A stretch of 64,000 bases of DNA from Shinella sp. CPCC 101442 (GCF_024704725.1 NZ_JALIQS010000002.1:372001-436000), one strand, 5' to 3'; shown: positions 46,804 to 56,755, counted from the stretch's first letter. The notes: generated by a model not told the origin, from the sequence alone. Program-made: numbers and translations.

Positions 46804-49113
46804 TTACTTCCGCTTCATCGCCTCGGCCAACGCCGCGCCGAAAGCGCCCTGCGAGGGTGCCGGCTGCTTTGGAGCGGCCTGGCTGAACTTCGGCTTCATC
46901 TGCGCTTGTCTGTCGTTGCGCGGGGCGTTGTCGCGGGCAGCCGGCTCTCCGCCGTCCTTTCGCATGGTGAGGCCGATGCGCTTGCGCGGCACGTCCACTT
47001 CGGTCACGCGCACCTTCACCACGTCGCCGGCCTTCACCACCTCGTGCGGATCCTTGATGAAACGGTCGGCAAGCTGCGAGACGTGGACAAGGCCGTCCTG
47101 ATGCACGCCGATATCGACGAAGGCGCCAAAGGCCGCGACGTTCGTCACGGTGCCCTCGAGCAACATGCCGGGCTTCAGGTCCTTGATGTCGTCGATACCA
47201 TCGGCAAAGGTCGCGGTCTTGAACTCCGGGCGCGGGTCGCGGCCGGGTTTTTCAAGTTCGGCGAGGATGTCCTTGACGGTCGGCAGGCCGAAGCGCTCAT
47301 CGACGAAGACCTTGGGATCGAGCTGCTTCAACGCGGCGCTATCGCCCATCAGCGTGCGCACGTCACGACCGCAGGCCGCGACGATCTTTTTGGCGACGCC
47401 ATAGGCTTCAGGATGCACCGAGGAGGCGTCCAGCGGCTCCTTCCCGTTCGGGATGCGCAGGAAGCCGGCACATTGTTCGAAGGTCCGCGCGCCGAGGCGG
47501 GCAACCTTCATCAGCTCCTTGCGGCTTTCAAACGGGCCGTTGGTATCGCGATGCGCGACGATCGCTTCGGCCGAAGACTTGCCGAGGCCGGAAACCCGAG
47601 ACAGCAGCGGAGCGGAGGCCGTGTTGAGGTCGACGCCCACGGCATTCACCGCGTCTTCCACCACGGCATCGAGCGAGCGAGAGAGTTTGCCCTGGTCGAC
47701 ATCGTGCTGATACTGGCCGACGCCGATCGATTTCGGCTCGATCTTCACCAGTTCGGCCAGCGGATCCTGCAGGCGCCGCGCGATGGAGACCGCGCCGCGC
47801 AGGGAAACGTCGAGGTTCGGGAATTCGGCGGCCGCCGTTTCGGAAGCGGAATAGACCGAAGCGCCGGCTTCGGACACGATGACCTTGGTGGGCTTGGGCG
47901 CCGGAAGCTGGTCGAGCATGTCGGCGACCAGCCTTTCCGTCTCGCGGCTGCCCGTGCCGTTGCCGATCGAGATCAGCTCCACCTTGTGCTTGCGGATGAG
48001 CGAAGCAAGCTCCGCCTGCGTGCCGCGTATATCATTCCTCGGCGGGAAGGGGTAGACGGTCGTCGTCTCGACCACCTTGCCCGTGTTGTCGACCACGGCA
48101 ACCTTCACCCCTGTTCGGATGCCCGGATCGAGGCCCATCGTGGCGCGCGTGCCGGCGGGTGCCGCAAGCAGCAGGTCCTTGAGATTGCGGGCGAAAACGC
48201 GGATCGCCTCCTCCTCCGAGCGCTCACGCATCTCGCGCATCAGATCGAGCGACAGCGACATGGAAAGTTTCACGCGCCAGGTCCAGCCGATGACTTCGGC
48301 CAGCCACTTGTCGCCCGGCCTGGTGCCGATAGCGTAGAAGGAAGCGATGATACGCTCGACCGGCTTGACCGGCTCGGTGCTGTCCTGATCGACGACGATA
48401 TCGACCGACAGGAATTCTTCGTTCCAGCCGCGTAGCATGGCCAACGCCCGGTGGCCGGGCACGTTCGCCCAGCGCTCGGTGTGATCGAAATAGTCGGAGA
48501 ACTTTGCACCCGCCTCCTGCTTACCCTCGACAACGCGGGAGCGCAGGAAAGCATTCGCCTTCATGTATTCGCGCAGGCGCTTCAGGAGATCGGCATTTTC
48601 CGTCAGTTGCTCGGCGACGATGTCGCGCGCGCCTTCCAGTGCGGTCTTCACGTCCGGCACCTCGGCCGACAGGAACGTTGCCGCCAGCTCCGCCGGCACA
48701 AGCGCGCGGTCGGCAAGAATCTGCTCCGCCAGCGGGCCGAGACCGCGCTCGCGGGCGATTTCCGCCTTGGTGCGGCGCTTCGGCTTGTAGGGCAGATAGA
48801 TGTCCTCGAGCTCGGCCTTCGTCGTGACCGCCGCGATCTTGCCGGCCAGCTCGTCCGTCAGCTTGCCCTGTCCCGCAATGCTGTCGAGGATCGAGGCCCG
48901 GCGGGCTTCCAGCTCGCGCAAATAGGTCAACCGCTCGGAGAGCGTGCGCAGCTGCGTATCGTCGAGACCACCCGTCACTTCCTTGCGGTAGCGCGCGATG
49001 AAGGGCACCGTCGCGCCCTCGTCGAGCAGCCCGACGGCGGCGGAAACCTGCGTGGCGGTGGCCTTGATCTCGGTCGCGATCAGGTTCGCGATCTTCTGCG
49101 GTGTCGGGGCCAT
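46804..49113 (-). CDS. tex: Transcription accessory protein Tex
   Basis: A 769-residue Tex protein. It has N-terminal HTH-like and helical domains, a YqgF/RuvC-fold domain ([10 protein letters not shown]-like [17 protein letters not shown] near 330), helix-hairpin-helix motifs (about 500-560, [16 protein letters not shown]), and a C-terminal S1 domain ([20 protein letters not shown]). Start ATG 49113 was chosen; the frame extends upstream. It binds RNA and affects transcription and stress survival in several bacteria. A Gln/Ala/Pro-rich tail follows the S1 domain. Confidence 0.95.
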   Translation of the reverse strand: MAPTPQKIANLIATEIKATATQVSAAVGLLDEGATVPFIARYRKEVTGGLDDTQLRTLSERLTYLRELEARRASILDSIAGQGKLTDELAGKIAAVTTKAELEDIYLPYKPKRRTKAEIARERGLGPLAEQILADRALVPAELAATFLSAEVPDVKTALEGARDIVAEQLTENADLLKRLREYMKANAFLRSRVVEGKQEAGAKFSDYFDHTERWANVPGHRALAMLRGWNEEFLSVDIVVDQDSTEPVKPVERIIASFYAIGTRPGDKWLAEVIGWTWRVKLSMSLSLDLMREMRERSEEEAIRVFARNLKDLLLAAPAGTRATMGLDPGIRTGVKVAVVDNTGKVVETTTVYPFPPRNDIRGTQAELASLIRKHKVELISIGNGTGSRETERLVADMLDQLPAPKPTKVIVSEAGASVYSASETAAAEFPNLDVSLRGAVSIARRLQDPLAELVKIEPKSIGVGQYQHDVDQGKLSRSLDAVVEDAVNAVGVDLNTASAPLLSRVSGLGKSSAEAIVAHRDTNGPFESRKELMKVARLGARTFEQCAGFLRIPNGKEPLDASSVHPEAYGVAKKIVAACGRDVRTLMGDSAALKQLDPKVFVDERFGLPTVKDILAELEKPGRDPRPEFKTATFADGIDDIKDLKPGMLLEGTVTNVAAFGAFVDIGVHQDGLVHVSQLADRFIKDPHEVVKAGDVVKVRVTEVDVPRKRIGLTMRKDGGEPAARDNAPRNDRQAQMKPKFSQAAPKQPAPSQGAFGAALAEAMKRK

Positions 49114-49341
49114 GTCGGTCTCCTCTGGGCAACGGGCGGGCGGCGACCATAGTGCGCGGCCGGGAGCAGGCCAATCGCATGGCTGGCGGGCTGTCGCCAC
49201 GTCCACAACATATCACGGGCTGTCCGGCGCCGCAGAACTGCTTCACGGTTGAATGGACAAAAAAAGGAGCTTAGCGGTTGTAACGCTTCATAAAGTCTTG
49301 CCGCCTATCTTGTCCGACATAGGGGAAACGGGGCCTTCGGC

Positions 49342-50391
49342 ATGCGCGGCGCATTCTTTGCAGCAGTCTCATTGACGGCCGTTGCCACGGCCGCCCCCGC
49401 GGGCGCGGCCACGCTCAACCTGCTCATCTGGGAATCCTATATCGACGAGCAGATCCTCAAGGATTTTGCGGCCGAAACCGGCGTCGAGGTCCGCCAGACT
49501 TTCTACGACAGCGGCGACGTGCGCGACGAAATCCTCGCCGACCCCAACAGCAATATCGACGTCGTCGTGACGAACGAGAATGGCGCACGGCTCTATGGCA
49601 ACCGCGGCGTCATCATGGCGCTGGATGCGGCGAATGTGCCGTCGCTGAAGGACTATGCGCAGACCTGGACGACGCGCTGCGGCGGCTTCGGCGTGCCCTA
49701 TCTCTGGGGCACGATGGGTATCCTCTACCGCTCCGACAAGATCACCTCGCCGCCCACATCCTGGACGGACATGATGAAGCCGGCCGAGAGCCTGCGCGGC
49801 CACATCGCCATGTATGACGACCATGCCGAAGCCTTCGTCGCCCCCCTCGCCCTGCTCGGCAAATCCGTCAACGCCAATGACAACGAGACGCTGAAGGCGG
49901 CCTACGAGCTGATGAAGGCGCAGGTGCCCTATGTGCTCACCTACGATTATGTCATCACCTCCATCCAGAGCGCCGACAAGGGCCCCAATATCTGGATGGC
50001 GCTCGGCTATAGCGGCGATCAATATACGCTGAACGACAAGGTCTCCTCGCCGGGCCTCTGGCGCTATGTCGTGCCGAAGGAAGGCACGCTCTCCTGGCTC
50101 GACTGTGTTTCCGTCAGCGCGCTCTCCGAAAACAAGGACCTGGCGCTGAAGCTGGTCGACTATCTCAGCAGTGCGAAGAACGGCGCCCGCAATGCCGTCA
50201 AGCTCAACATGCCCACAGCCAGCACCGCCGCTCTGGCGCTGCTGCCGGAGGACATGCGATCCAATCCCGAAATCTATGCCGCACCGGAAATCCTGGCCAA
50301 AAGCCAGTTTCAGGAGGAGCTGACCGTGCAATCGGTCCAGGCCCGTCGCCGCATCATCAGCAGTCTGGCCCAAATCAGTGACGCTCGGTAA
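49342..50391 (+). CDS. PotD/F-like periplasmic solute-binding protein
   Basis: A 349-residue periplasmic binding protein of the spermidine/putrescine type (COG0687). A signal peptide is cut near 22-23 (AAPAGA-ATLN). Mature part: LNLLIWESYIDEQILKDFAA, VPYLWGTMGILYRSDKI, and a second lobe. No permease or ATPase gene lies nearby. Instead its last 14 bases overlap a GGDEF-EAL gene, which suggests that it acts as a sensor partner, not as a transport subunit. Ligand inferred to be a polyamine or similar. Confidence 0.9.
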   Translation: MRGAFFAAVSLTAVATAAPAGAATLNLLIWESYIDEQILKDFAAETGVEVRQTFYDSGDVRDEILADPNSNIDVVVTNENGARLYGNRGVIMALDAANVPSLKDYAQTWTTRCGGFGVPYLWGTMGILYRSDKITSPPTSWTDMMKPAESLRGHIAMYDDHAEAFVAPLALLGKSVNANDNETLKAAYELMKAQVPYVLTYDYVITSIQSADKGPNIWMALGYSGDQYTLNDKVSSPGLWRYVVPKEGTLSWLDCVSVSALSENKDLALKLVDYLSSAKNGARNAVKLNMPTASTAALALLPEDMRSNPEIYAAPEILAKSQFQEELTVQSVQARRRIISSLAQISDAR

Positions 50392-52741
50392 ACGCGCCCT
50401 TTCCCTCATCTTCCCGGTCGTTCTCGCAGGCTACGTGCTCGCCGCGTCGCTGATCTATTACGTGCAAAGCGCCTCGGTCATCGGGCTGGAGCGGGCGCGG
50501 ATCTGGCAGCAGATTGGCCTCCTGACCGCCGTATTCCAGAACGAGGTGACGCAGAACCGCAGCCTCGTCTATTCCCTCGTGGAGGGCGGAGCGGTACGCC
50601 TCTTCGTCAACGAGCCGGATGCCGCCTATCGCAGCAACGCGCTCGGCGTGCGCCTGCAGCAGAGCATCACCTCGCTCTCCGACGACGGCAAGAAATTCAT
50701 CTCGGTCGCCATCATCCGCCCGCCGCTGACGGTCGATTACTATTATGAAAACAGCGACGATCCCTTCGCCGAGATCACGCCCCAGCAGATCGAACATGCC
50801 CGCCAGGTGATCGCAAGCCCGCGGCTCTCCTCCTGGAGCTATCTCAACGTGGAGGGCATCGAGCCGCTGATCGTGCATTCGGAGTTCATCGATCCGCTTA
50901 CCTTCAACCGTCCGGTGGCGAGCGCGAAGACCGGTGCGATCCTGGTGCAGACGGCGGTGCGGCCAAAACTGTTCCTCGACATGAAGCGAGCGCTGGAAAA
51001 GGAGTACGGTGCGGAGATCGAAATCGGCCAGCACCAGTTTCTTGCCAAAGGCGCACTTTCGGCGACCGCAACGCTCAGCCCCTCGCTTTTCGCGCGTCTG
51101 ACGCCCGATACGGCCTTCCTTGAAGAACGGCTGTGGACGCTGAAATCGCTACTGGCGCTCGGCGCAATCGCGCTCAGCCTCTGCACCATCGCGCTGGTGC
51201 TCGGCCTGGTGCGCCGCTACATCACCAATCCCATCGCCAGCCTCGACCGCCAGCTCACCGATGTGATGACCGGCAGCCGCAGCGCTTTGCCCGAGATGAA
51301 CGAAGCCGGCGAAATCGGCCGCCTCTCCGCCAATGTCAAACGCCTGCACGACCATTCGAAACAGTCCTTCGACCTCGTGCAGCATGCCTCCTGGACGGAC
51401 ACGCTGACGGGCATTTCCAACCGCGAATATTTCAACATCCGCTCGACGCAGATCCTGGAAGAGGCCGAAGCCGAGGATATCGGTTGCACCCTGCTCTTCA
51501 TCGACGTGGACAACTTCAAGTTCGTCAACGACAAACACGGGCACAAGATCGGCGACGAACTGCTGAAGACGCTCGCTGCCCGCATCTCCGCCATCGTTTC
51601 GCGTGCCGTTTCCGAGCGCGGCCTGCCGGACGGACTGTTTGCCCGCCTATCCGGCGACGAGTTCGCCATCATGCTGCGCTGCCAGCCGGGCAGCGGCACG
51701 ATCACGGAAACCTCGAACCGCATTCTCGCGCTGTTCGGCGAAGGTTTCGAGGTGTTGGACAAGGCCTATCCGGTCACGGCCAGCATCGGCATCGCCGTCT
51801 ATCCCGAGGATGCCCGCACCCTGCCGGAACTCGTCGCCAATGCCGACGCGGCGATGTACCAGGCGAAATCCCAGGGCAAGAACGGCTCGGCCCGCTACTC
51901 CCGCTCGCTGCACGAAAAGCGCAACCGCCAGCGCCGCATCGAGGAGGAACTGCGCGTTCTCGATCCGGACCGCGAATTCCACCTCGTCTACATGCCCATC
52001 GTCGACGGCCACGGCAAGGTGATGGGCTGCGAGGCGCTTCTGCGCTGGAATTCCCCGGTGCTCGGCCGCGTGACGCCGGACGAATTCATCCCGATCGCCG
52101 AGACGACGGGCCTGTTCAGCAAGATCGACTGGTGGGTGATCGACCGGGCGATGGGAGAATATGGCCAGATCAAGAAGCTCTTCGGCGCCGAGACGATCCT
52201 CTGCATCAACATCTCCTCGGCCGAACTCTATACGAAGTCGATCAGCGAGCATTTCTGCGACTGCGCGGACCGCCATGGCATCGACGCGCGCTTCATCGAG
52301 ATCGAGCTGACGGAAACCTTTGCCGTGAAGCTCGGCGAACAGTCCCGCCGCAACATCGAGATCCTGCGCAGCCGCGGCTTTCGCATCTCCATCGACGATT
52401 TCGGCGCCGGCTACACGTCGGTGCAACAGATCATCGAATACCCGGCCGAGACGATCAAGCTCGACCGCGAACTGGTCGAAAGCCTCACCCGCTCGGCCGC
52501 CCTTCCGACGTTGCGCGCGCTCGTGGCGCTCTGCCATGCGCAGGACATGTCGGTGATCGCCGAGGGCGTCGATACGACGGAAAAGATGGGCCTGCTCGCC
52601 GCCGCCGGCTGCGACTTCTACCAGGGCTACCTCATCTGCCGGCCGCAGCCGCTTGAGGAGCTTGGCATCTGGGCGATGCAGCGGCTGGTGGAAAAGGCCC
52701 GGGAAGTGGCAAAGACGCCGGAGCGTCGTGCCACCGCCTAG
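50378..52741 (+). CDS. Membrane-bound GGDEF-EAL c-di-GMP protein
   Basis: A 787-residue protein. The GTG start at 50378 overlaps the binding-protein gene and has no clear ribosome binding site, so it is probably translationally coupled. TM1 is about 8-29, a periplasmic sensor about 30-252, TM2 about 256-278, a HAMP-like linker to 335, GGDEF at 340-505 (motif SGDEF at 425-429; RLSGDEF; FIDVDNF present) and EAL at 525-775. EAL catalytic residues are present (EALLRW 552-557, NISS, ELTE, DDFG 673-676, KLD, EGVDT, QGY), but YQP is YMP. It may be mainly a phosphodiesterase. The layout resembles MbaA of Vibrio cholerae. Confidence 0.9.
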   Translation: MTLGKRALSLIFPVVLAGYVLAASLIYYVQSASVIGLERARIWQQIGLLTAVFQNEVTQNRSLVYSLVEGGAVRLFVNEPDAAYRSNALGVRLQQSITSLSDDGKKFISVAIIRPPLTVDYYYENSDDPFAEITPQQIEHARQVIASPRLSSWSYLNVEGIEPLIVHSEFIDPLTFNRPVASAKTGAILVQTAVRPKLFLDMKRALEKEYGAEIEIGQHQFLAKGALSATATLSPSLFARLTPDTAFLEERLWTLKSLLALGAIALSLCTIALVLGLVRRYITNPIASLDRQLTDVMTGSRSALPEMNEAGEIGRLSANVKRLHDHSKQSFDLVQHASWTDTLTGISNREYFNIRSTQILEEAEAEDIGCTLLFIDVDNFKFVNDKHGHKIGDELLKTLAARISAIVSRAVSERGLPDGLFARLSGDEFAIMLRCQPGSGTITETSNRILALFGEGFEVLDKAYPVTASIGIAVYPEDARTLPELVANADAAMYQAKSQGKNGSARYSRSLHEKRNRQRRIEEELRVLDPDREFHLVYMPIVDGHGKVMGCEALLRWNSPVLGRVTPDEFIPIAETTGLFSKIDWWVIDRAMGEYGQIKKLFGAETILCINISSAELYTKSISEHFCDCADRHGIDARFIEIELTETFAVKLGEQSRRNIEILRSRGFRISIDDFGAGYTSVQQIIEYPAETIKLDRELVESLTRSAALPTLRALVALCHAQDMSVIAEGVDTTEKMGLLAAAGCDFYQGYLICRPQPLEELGIWAMQRLVEKAREVAKTPERRATA

Positions 52742-52756
52742 TCCGTTTGGCTAAAC

Positions 52757-53701
52757 TCAAGACGTCGGGAAATCGAGGCCCATTTCACGGAAGCGGGCCG
52801 GATCGTCGCCCCAGTTCTCGCGCACCTTCACGAAGAGGAAGAGGTGCACGGTCTGCTCGAGGATATCAGACAGTTCCTTGCGGGAGGCGGTGGAGATCGC
52901 CTTGATGGCGTCGCCGTTCTTGCCGAGCGCGATCTTCTTCTGACTGTCGCGCTCGACATAGATGACCTGTTCGATGCGCACGGAACCATCCTTGCGCTCT
53001 TCCCACTTTTCCGTCTCGACATGTGAGGAATAGGGAAGCTCCTGATGGAGGCGCAGGAAGAGCTTTTCGCGGGTGATTTCGGCTGCGAGCTGACGCATCG
53101 GCAGGTCGGAAATCTGGTCTTCCGGATAATACCAGGGGCCTTCGGGCAAAGCGGCGGAGAGGTAGTCCATCACGTCTTCGCAGCCTGAGCCGTTCAGCGC
53201 CGAGATCATGAAGGTGCGCTCGAACTTGACGACCTCGTTGACGGCGGCCGCCAGCTTCAAGAGGTCCTCCGGCTTGACGCGGTCGACCTTGTTCAGGATG
53301 AGAATCTTCGGCTGGTGGACTTCCTTGAGGCCTTCCAGGATCGTCTCGGCATCGCCCCTCAGGCCACGCTCGCTGTCGATCAAGAACATGATGAAGTCGG
53401 CATCCTTGGCGCCGCCCCAGGCGGTCGTGACCATGGCGCGGTCGAGCCGGCGGCGCGGCTTGAAGATGCCGGGCGTGTCCATGAAAACGATCTGGGCGTT
53501 ATTGTGGATGGCGATGCCGCGCACGATGGCGCGCGTCGTCTGCACCTTGTGGCTGACGATCGATACCTTGGCGCCGACGAGCCGATTGACCAGCGTCGAC
53601 TTGCCGGCATTGGTCGCACCGATCATCGCCACGAAACCCGAATGGGTCGGGCCTTCAACGGTTGAGCCCGTTTCAGCGGGATTTTGGTTTTCTTCGGTCA
53701 T
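52757..53701 (-). CDS. era: GTPase Era
   Basis: Essential GTPase for 16S rRNA maturation and 30S assembly, 314 residues. G1 GATNAGKST (28-36), G3 DTPG, G4 NKVD, and the C-terminal KH domain (LGKNGDAIKAI). It is the last gene of a run lepB-rnc-era on the minus strand. A palindromic repeat lies in the gap before it. It converges with the GGDEF-EAL gene with a 15-base gap. Confidence 0.97.
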   Translation of the reverse strand: MTEENQNPAETGSTVEGPTHSGFVAMIGATNAGKSTLVNRLVGAKVSIVSHKVQTTRAIVRGIAIHNNAQIVFMDTPGIFKPRRRLDRAMVTTAWGGAKDADFIMFLIDSERGLRGDAETILEGLKEVHQPKILILNKVDRVKPEDLLKLAAAVNEVVKFERTFMISALNGSGCEDVMDYLSAALPEGPWYYPEDQISDLPMRQLAAEITREKLFLRLHQELPYSSHVETEKWEERKDGSVRIEQVIYVERDSQKKIALGKNGDAIKAISTASRKELSDILEQTVHLFLFVKVRENWGDDPARFREMGLDFPTS

Positions 53702-53727
53702 GATGTCCGTTTAATCTTTGTTTGTTC

Positions 53728-53772
53728 GCAATTCCAAACGCAAAACCGCTCAAGCAGTTTTGCTGGAATTGC
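53728..53772. repeat. Intergenic palindromic repeat element inside the rnc-era gap
   Basis: Perfect 9-bp arms GCAATTCCA (53728-53736) and TGGAATTGC (53764-53772); within them GCAAAAC pairs with GTTTTGC, giving a long interrupted hairpin. It fills most of the 72-base space between rnc and era. Same family as 44436. Confidence 0.85.
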
Positions 53773-53773
53773 T

Positions 53774-54487
53774 TCAGCCGCTGCCCTTGGGCCAGACGCC
53801 TTCGCGTTCCAGAATTTTCGTTGCGGCCGCCTGTTCTGCGGCCCGTTTCGAGCGGTCGACACCCGTCGCCGGCTTCACGCCCTTGATCTCCACCGTCACC
53901 GTGAAGCTGGGATCATGATCCGGTCCCGAACGCTCGTCCACCTTGTAGCTCGGTGTCAGGCCGAACCGGGCATGCGCCCATTCCTGCAATTCGGTCTTGG
54001 CGTCGCGCCGCGCGCCTTCAGCGCGGGCAGCCCTGCCCTCCCAGTTGCGCAGGATGAAGCCGCGCGCCGCCTCCAGCCCGCCGTCGAGATAGATCGCGGC
54101 GATGAGCGACTCTACCACATCGGCGCGCACATTCAGCATGGCTTTTCCGGTGAGCTTCTTCACATCCGCGCCGGTGCGGATGAACCGGTGCAGGGCGAGG
54201 TCATCGGAGACCGCTGCGCAGCTTTCGGCGCTGACGAGTTGATTCAGGCGAACGGAAAGCTCGCCCTCCTTCGCCTCGCGAAAGGTGCGGAACAGCATCT
54301 CGGCGACGCAGAGCCCCAGCACGCGGTCGCCGAGAAACTCCAGCCGTTCGTAATTGCTGCCTTTTCCAGGCCGCGCGCTCGCATGCGTGATCGCCCTGTC
54401 GAGGCGCTCCTTGTCGGTGAAGGCGTAGCCGATCAGGTCCTCGAGGGCCTTGCGGTTCACGTCGTTCAGCGGAATGGCGCCCTTCAT
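53774..54487 (-). CDS. rnc: Ribonuclease III
   Basis: Double-strand RNA endonuclease of 237 residues. The signature ERLEFLGDRVLG (47-58) carries the metal ligands; ADVVESLIAAIYLDGG follows; the dsRNA-binding domain is at about 160-230. Start overlaps the lepB stop as ATGA. RNase III can cut long hairpins, so the palindrome just downstream of its own gene is a possible substrate, but that is speculation. Confidence 0.97.
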   Translation of the reverse strand: MKGAIPLNDVNRKALEDLIGYAFTDKERLDRAITHASARPGKGSNYERLEFLGDRVLGLCVAEMLFRTFREAKEGELSVRLNQLVSAESCAAVSDDLALHRFIRTGADVKKLTGKAMLNVRADVVESLIAAIYLDGGLEAARGFILRNWEGRAARAEGARRDAKTELQEWAHARFGLTPSYKVDERSGPDHDPSFTVTVEIKGVKPATGVDRSKRAAEQAAATKILEREGVWPKGSG

Positions 54488-55254
54488 TCAACGACCTTGA
54501 ACAGGCGGTCCCAACGAAGGTTTGTCGGCCATTTCCAGATTTCGCTGAAGGCGGTGTCATGGCCGAGCGAGAAGAAGATCAGGCTGGCGCGACCGATCAG
54601 GTTCTCCGCCGGAACGAAACCGACATCGAAACGGCTGTCGGCCGAGTTGTCGCGGTTGTCGCCCATCATGAAATAGTGGCCTTCCGGCACGATGAATTCG
54701 CGGGTGTTATCCCCGACCGTGCCCGGACGCGTGTCCAGTGTGTCGAAGGCCACGCCGTTGTCGAGCGTCTCGCGGAACACCGGAACGTCTTCGCCGGTAT
54801 CGTACTGGTCGTCGGCGCGGAAGAAGCCGTTATGCTCGCGCGGGACGGCGACGCCGTTGATGAAGAGTTCGCTGTCCCTGACCTGGACACGATCGCCCGG
54901 CAGGCCGACGAGGCGCTTGATGTAATCGATATCGGGGTTCGGAGGGAAGCGGAACACGACGATGTCGCCGCGCTTCGGCTCACTTGCGAAGATGCGGCCG
55001 GAAAACAGGTTCGGCGAGAACGGCAGCGAATATTTCGAATAGCCGTAGGAAAACTTGTTGACGAAGAGGTAGTCGCCGACGAGCAGCGTCGGCATCATGG
55101 AGCCGGAGGGGATCGTGAAGGGCTGGAAGAGCACCGTGCGGATCACCACGGCAAGCAGCAGCGCCTGGATGATGACCTTGACGTTTTCCCACAGGCCGCC
55201 TTCGGCCTTTTCTGTCTTCTCTGCCACGCCGGACTTTTCCTTATTTGCGAACAT
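54484..55254 (-). CDS. lepB: Signal peptidase I
   Basis: Inner-membrane protease of 256 residues that removes signal peptides. One membrane helix (VIIQALLLAVVIRTVLF) precedes the catalytic Ser52 in PSGSMMPTL; Lys113 in YIKRLVGLPGD is the general base; MGDNRDNSADSR is the last box. Start ATG 55254 has AGAGGG upstream. A 12-bp palindrome CCTCTATAGAGG lies in its leader. Confidence 0.96.
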   Translation of the reverse strand: MFANKEKSGVAEKTEKAEGGLWENVKVIIQALLLAVVIRTVLFQPFTIPSGSMMPTLLVGDYLFVNKFSYGYSKYSLPFSPNLFSGRIFASEPKRGDIVVFRFPPNPDIDYIKRLVGLPGDRVQVRDSELFINGVAVPREHNGFFRADDQYDTGEDVPVFRETLDNGVAFDTLDTRPGTVGDNTREFIVPEGHYFMMGDNRDNSADSRFDVGFVPAENLIGRASLIFFSLGHDTAFSEIWKWPTNLRWDRLFKVVE

Positions 55255-55319
55255 GGGGCCCTCTATAGAGGAAAGGTTGTCTGTTGGAAATCGCATCGAT
55301 CAAAAAGACGCAAGCCCGG

Positions 55320-55730
55320 TTATCCGGGCGTTGCGGCCGGCAGCGCCTCGATGATCACGAAAGCTTGCGCCAGCGGAAAATCGTCGGTGATGGTGATGTG
55401 GATGCGGGGTTCGTGCCCTTCGGGGAGCATCTGCCTCAGCCGTTCGAGCGCGCCGCCCGTCAGCTTCATGGTCGGCTTGCCGCCCGGCAGGTTGACGACG
55501 CCCATGTCCTTCCAGAACACGCCCTGCGCCAACCCCGTGCCGAGCGCCTTGGAGCAGGCCTCCTTGGCGGCGAAGCGCTTGGCATAGGACGCGGCGCGGT
55601 TCTTGCGCCCGTCGGATTTCGCCCGCTCGATCTCGGTGAAGCAGCGCTCCGTGAACCGCGTGCCAAAGCGCTCCAGCGACTTCTCCACCCGGCGGATGTC
55701 GATGAGGTCGCTGCCGATGCCGATGATCAT
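55320..55730 (-). CDS. acpS: Holo-acyl carrier protein synthase
   Basis: A 136-residue enzyme that attaches 4'-phosphopantetheine to acyl carrier protein. Metal-binding Asp8 ([13 protein letters not shown]) and Glu57 ([14 protein letters not shown]) are in place. It lies 65 bases before lepB and its start overlaps the DUF2062 stop as ATGA. Confidence 0.96.
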   Translation of the reverse strand: MIIGIGSDLIDIRRVEKSLERFGTRFTERCFTEIERAKSDGRKNRAASYAKRFAAKEACSKALGTGLAQGVFWKDMGVVNLPGGKPTMKLTGGALERLRQMLPEGHEPRIHITITDDFPLAQAFVIIEALPAATPG

Positions 55731-56329
55731 AGGGTCGTGTCTCCGGGGGAAAGTGCGGGGGTGTGGTGCGAGGAAAGGCCGGCGCGCTCCAGCAGGCGCG
55801 CATGACGCCGGGCCTTGAAGGAGCGCACGGCAAAGCGTGTCGCACCATAGGCGATGACCGCCGTGAGAACACCGAGAAGACCGGCGCCGGCAAGCATGGG
55901 CTTCAGGACCGGCTGCCAGAGTTCGGACAGTTCGAGATGCTCCAGCCGGTGGAAGAGTTCACCCGCCGTTACCGCCTCGGTGGACGAGATGCCGAGCAGG
56001 GCTTCGCCGACGCGGAACGTCGCGAGCGCAATCAACGGAATGGTGAGCGGATTGGCGATCGCGGTCGCGAGCGCCGCCGCCAGCAGGTTGCCGGCCATCA
56101 GATAGGCGAGCGCCATTGCCAGAAGGATGTGGAAGCCGAGAAGCGGCGTGAAGGCCGAGAAGATGCCGGCGGCAACCCCTGCGGCCACCGCGTGCGGCGA
56201 CGCGGAAAGGCGCAGGATTCGCTTGGCGAGGTAGCGCGCCGGACGCGTCAACCCCTTGCGCGGCCAGAAGAATTCGCGCAACCGGTCGGCCATCGAGGCC
56301 TTTTTTCGGCGTCTGAACAACATGTCCAA
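55727..56329 (-). CDS. DUF2062 family membrane protein
   Basis: A 200-residue protein: a basic N terminus ([20 protein letters not shown]), two or three membrane helices ([40 protein letters not shown]) with the DUF2062 signature ANPLT, and a basic C terminus. Function unknown. Alternative start at 56323. It is coupled to acpS, which is a common arrangement in Rhizobiaceae. Confidence 0.88.
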   Translation of the reverse strand: MDMLFRRRKKASMADRLREFFWPRKGLTRPARYLAKRILRLSASPHAVAAGVAAGIFSAFTPLLGFHILLAMALAYLMAGNLLAAALATAIANPLTIPLIALATFRVGEALLGISSTEAVTAGELFHRLEHLELSELWQPVLKPMLAGAGLLGVLTAVIAYGATRFAVRSFKARRHARLLERAGLSSHHTPALSPGDTTL

Positions 56330-56384
56330 GACATAGCCGATCCGTTAGTGGCATTTCAATGGCGCCTCTGCGGACGCCGTCATG

Positions 56385-56418
56385 GCGCCACGGGCGGCCG
56401 TGGCGCACGCCGTGCGCC
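56385..56418. repeat. Two overlapping hairpins between DUF2062 and the small DUF3563-like gene
   Basis: GCGCCACGG-GCGG-CCGTGGCGC (56385-56406) and GGCGCAC-GCC-GTGCGCC (56402-56418) share five bases, so only one can form at a time. No U-tract follows on the minus strand, so termination would not be simple. Confidence 0.45.
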
Positions 56419-56434
56419 ACATGGTCTCGACGTC

Positions 56435-56587
56435 TTAGAAGGACCTGCGGAAAAGGCCGCGGTCGATCTGACGCTGGCGATATTCCAGGTCGATCCGGTC
56501 GATGGCGCCGTTGAGATAGGCGATTTCGCGCTCTTCGGAGTTCGGTACACGCAGGGCGCGGGCGAAGTTCTTGATCTGCTTCAACAT
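56435..56587 (-). CDS. Small DUF3563-like protein (50 aa)
   Basis: A 50-residue basic protein (MLKQIKNFARALRVPNSEER, then YLNGAIDRIDLEYRQRQIDR). AGAGG lies 8 bases before the ATG. The pattern (Y/A)LNGAxDRxDLExRQRxxDRG fits the small DUF3563 family from memory. Role unknown. It is transcribed in the same direction as its neighbours DUF2062 and rsh. Confidence 0.75.
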   Translation of the reverse strand: MLKQIKNFARALRVPNSEEREIAYLNGAIDRIDLEYRQRQIDRGLFRRSF

Positions 56588-56755
56588 GGTAAACCTCTTT
56601 CGGTTACCTCCCGAGACAGAAGATAGGGTGAGAGCCCTTTAGGCACCAGCGACACTATTCCAATACAGCCATGCACAATGCGCATAGCGACTGGTCAAAT
56701 CTTGGGCAAACCTGCCTTATTCAGGGCAGGTTGCCATATTTTTGCATGGTGACTG

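Noticed and set aside
46906-48435. A 509-codon plus-strand frame inside tex
   Set aside because: It is antisense to the fully recognised Tex protein and has an Arg/His-rich composition without any known motif.
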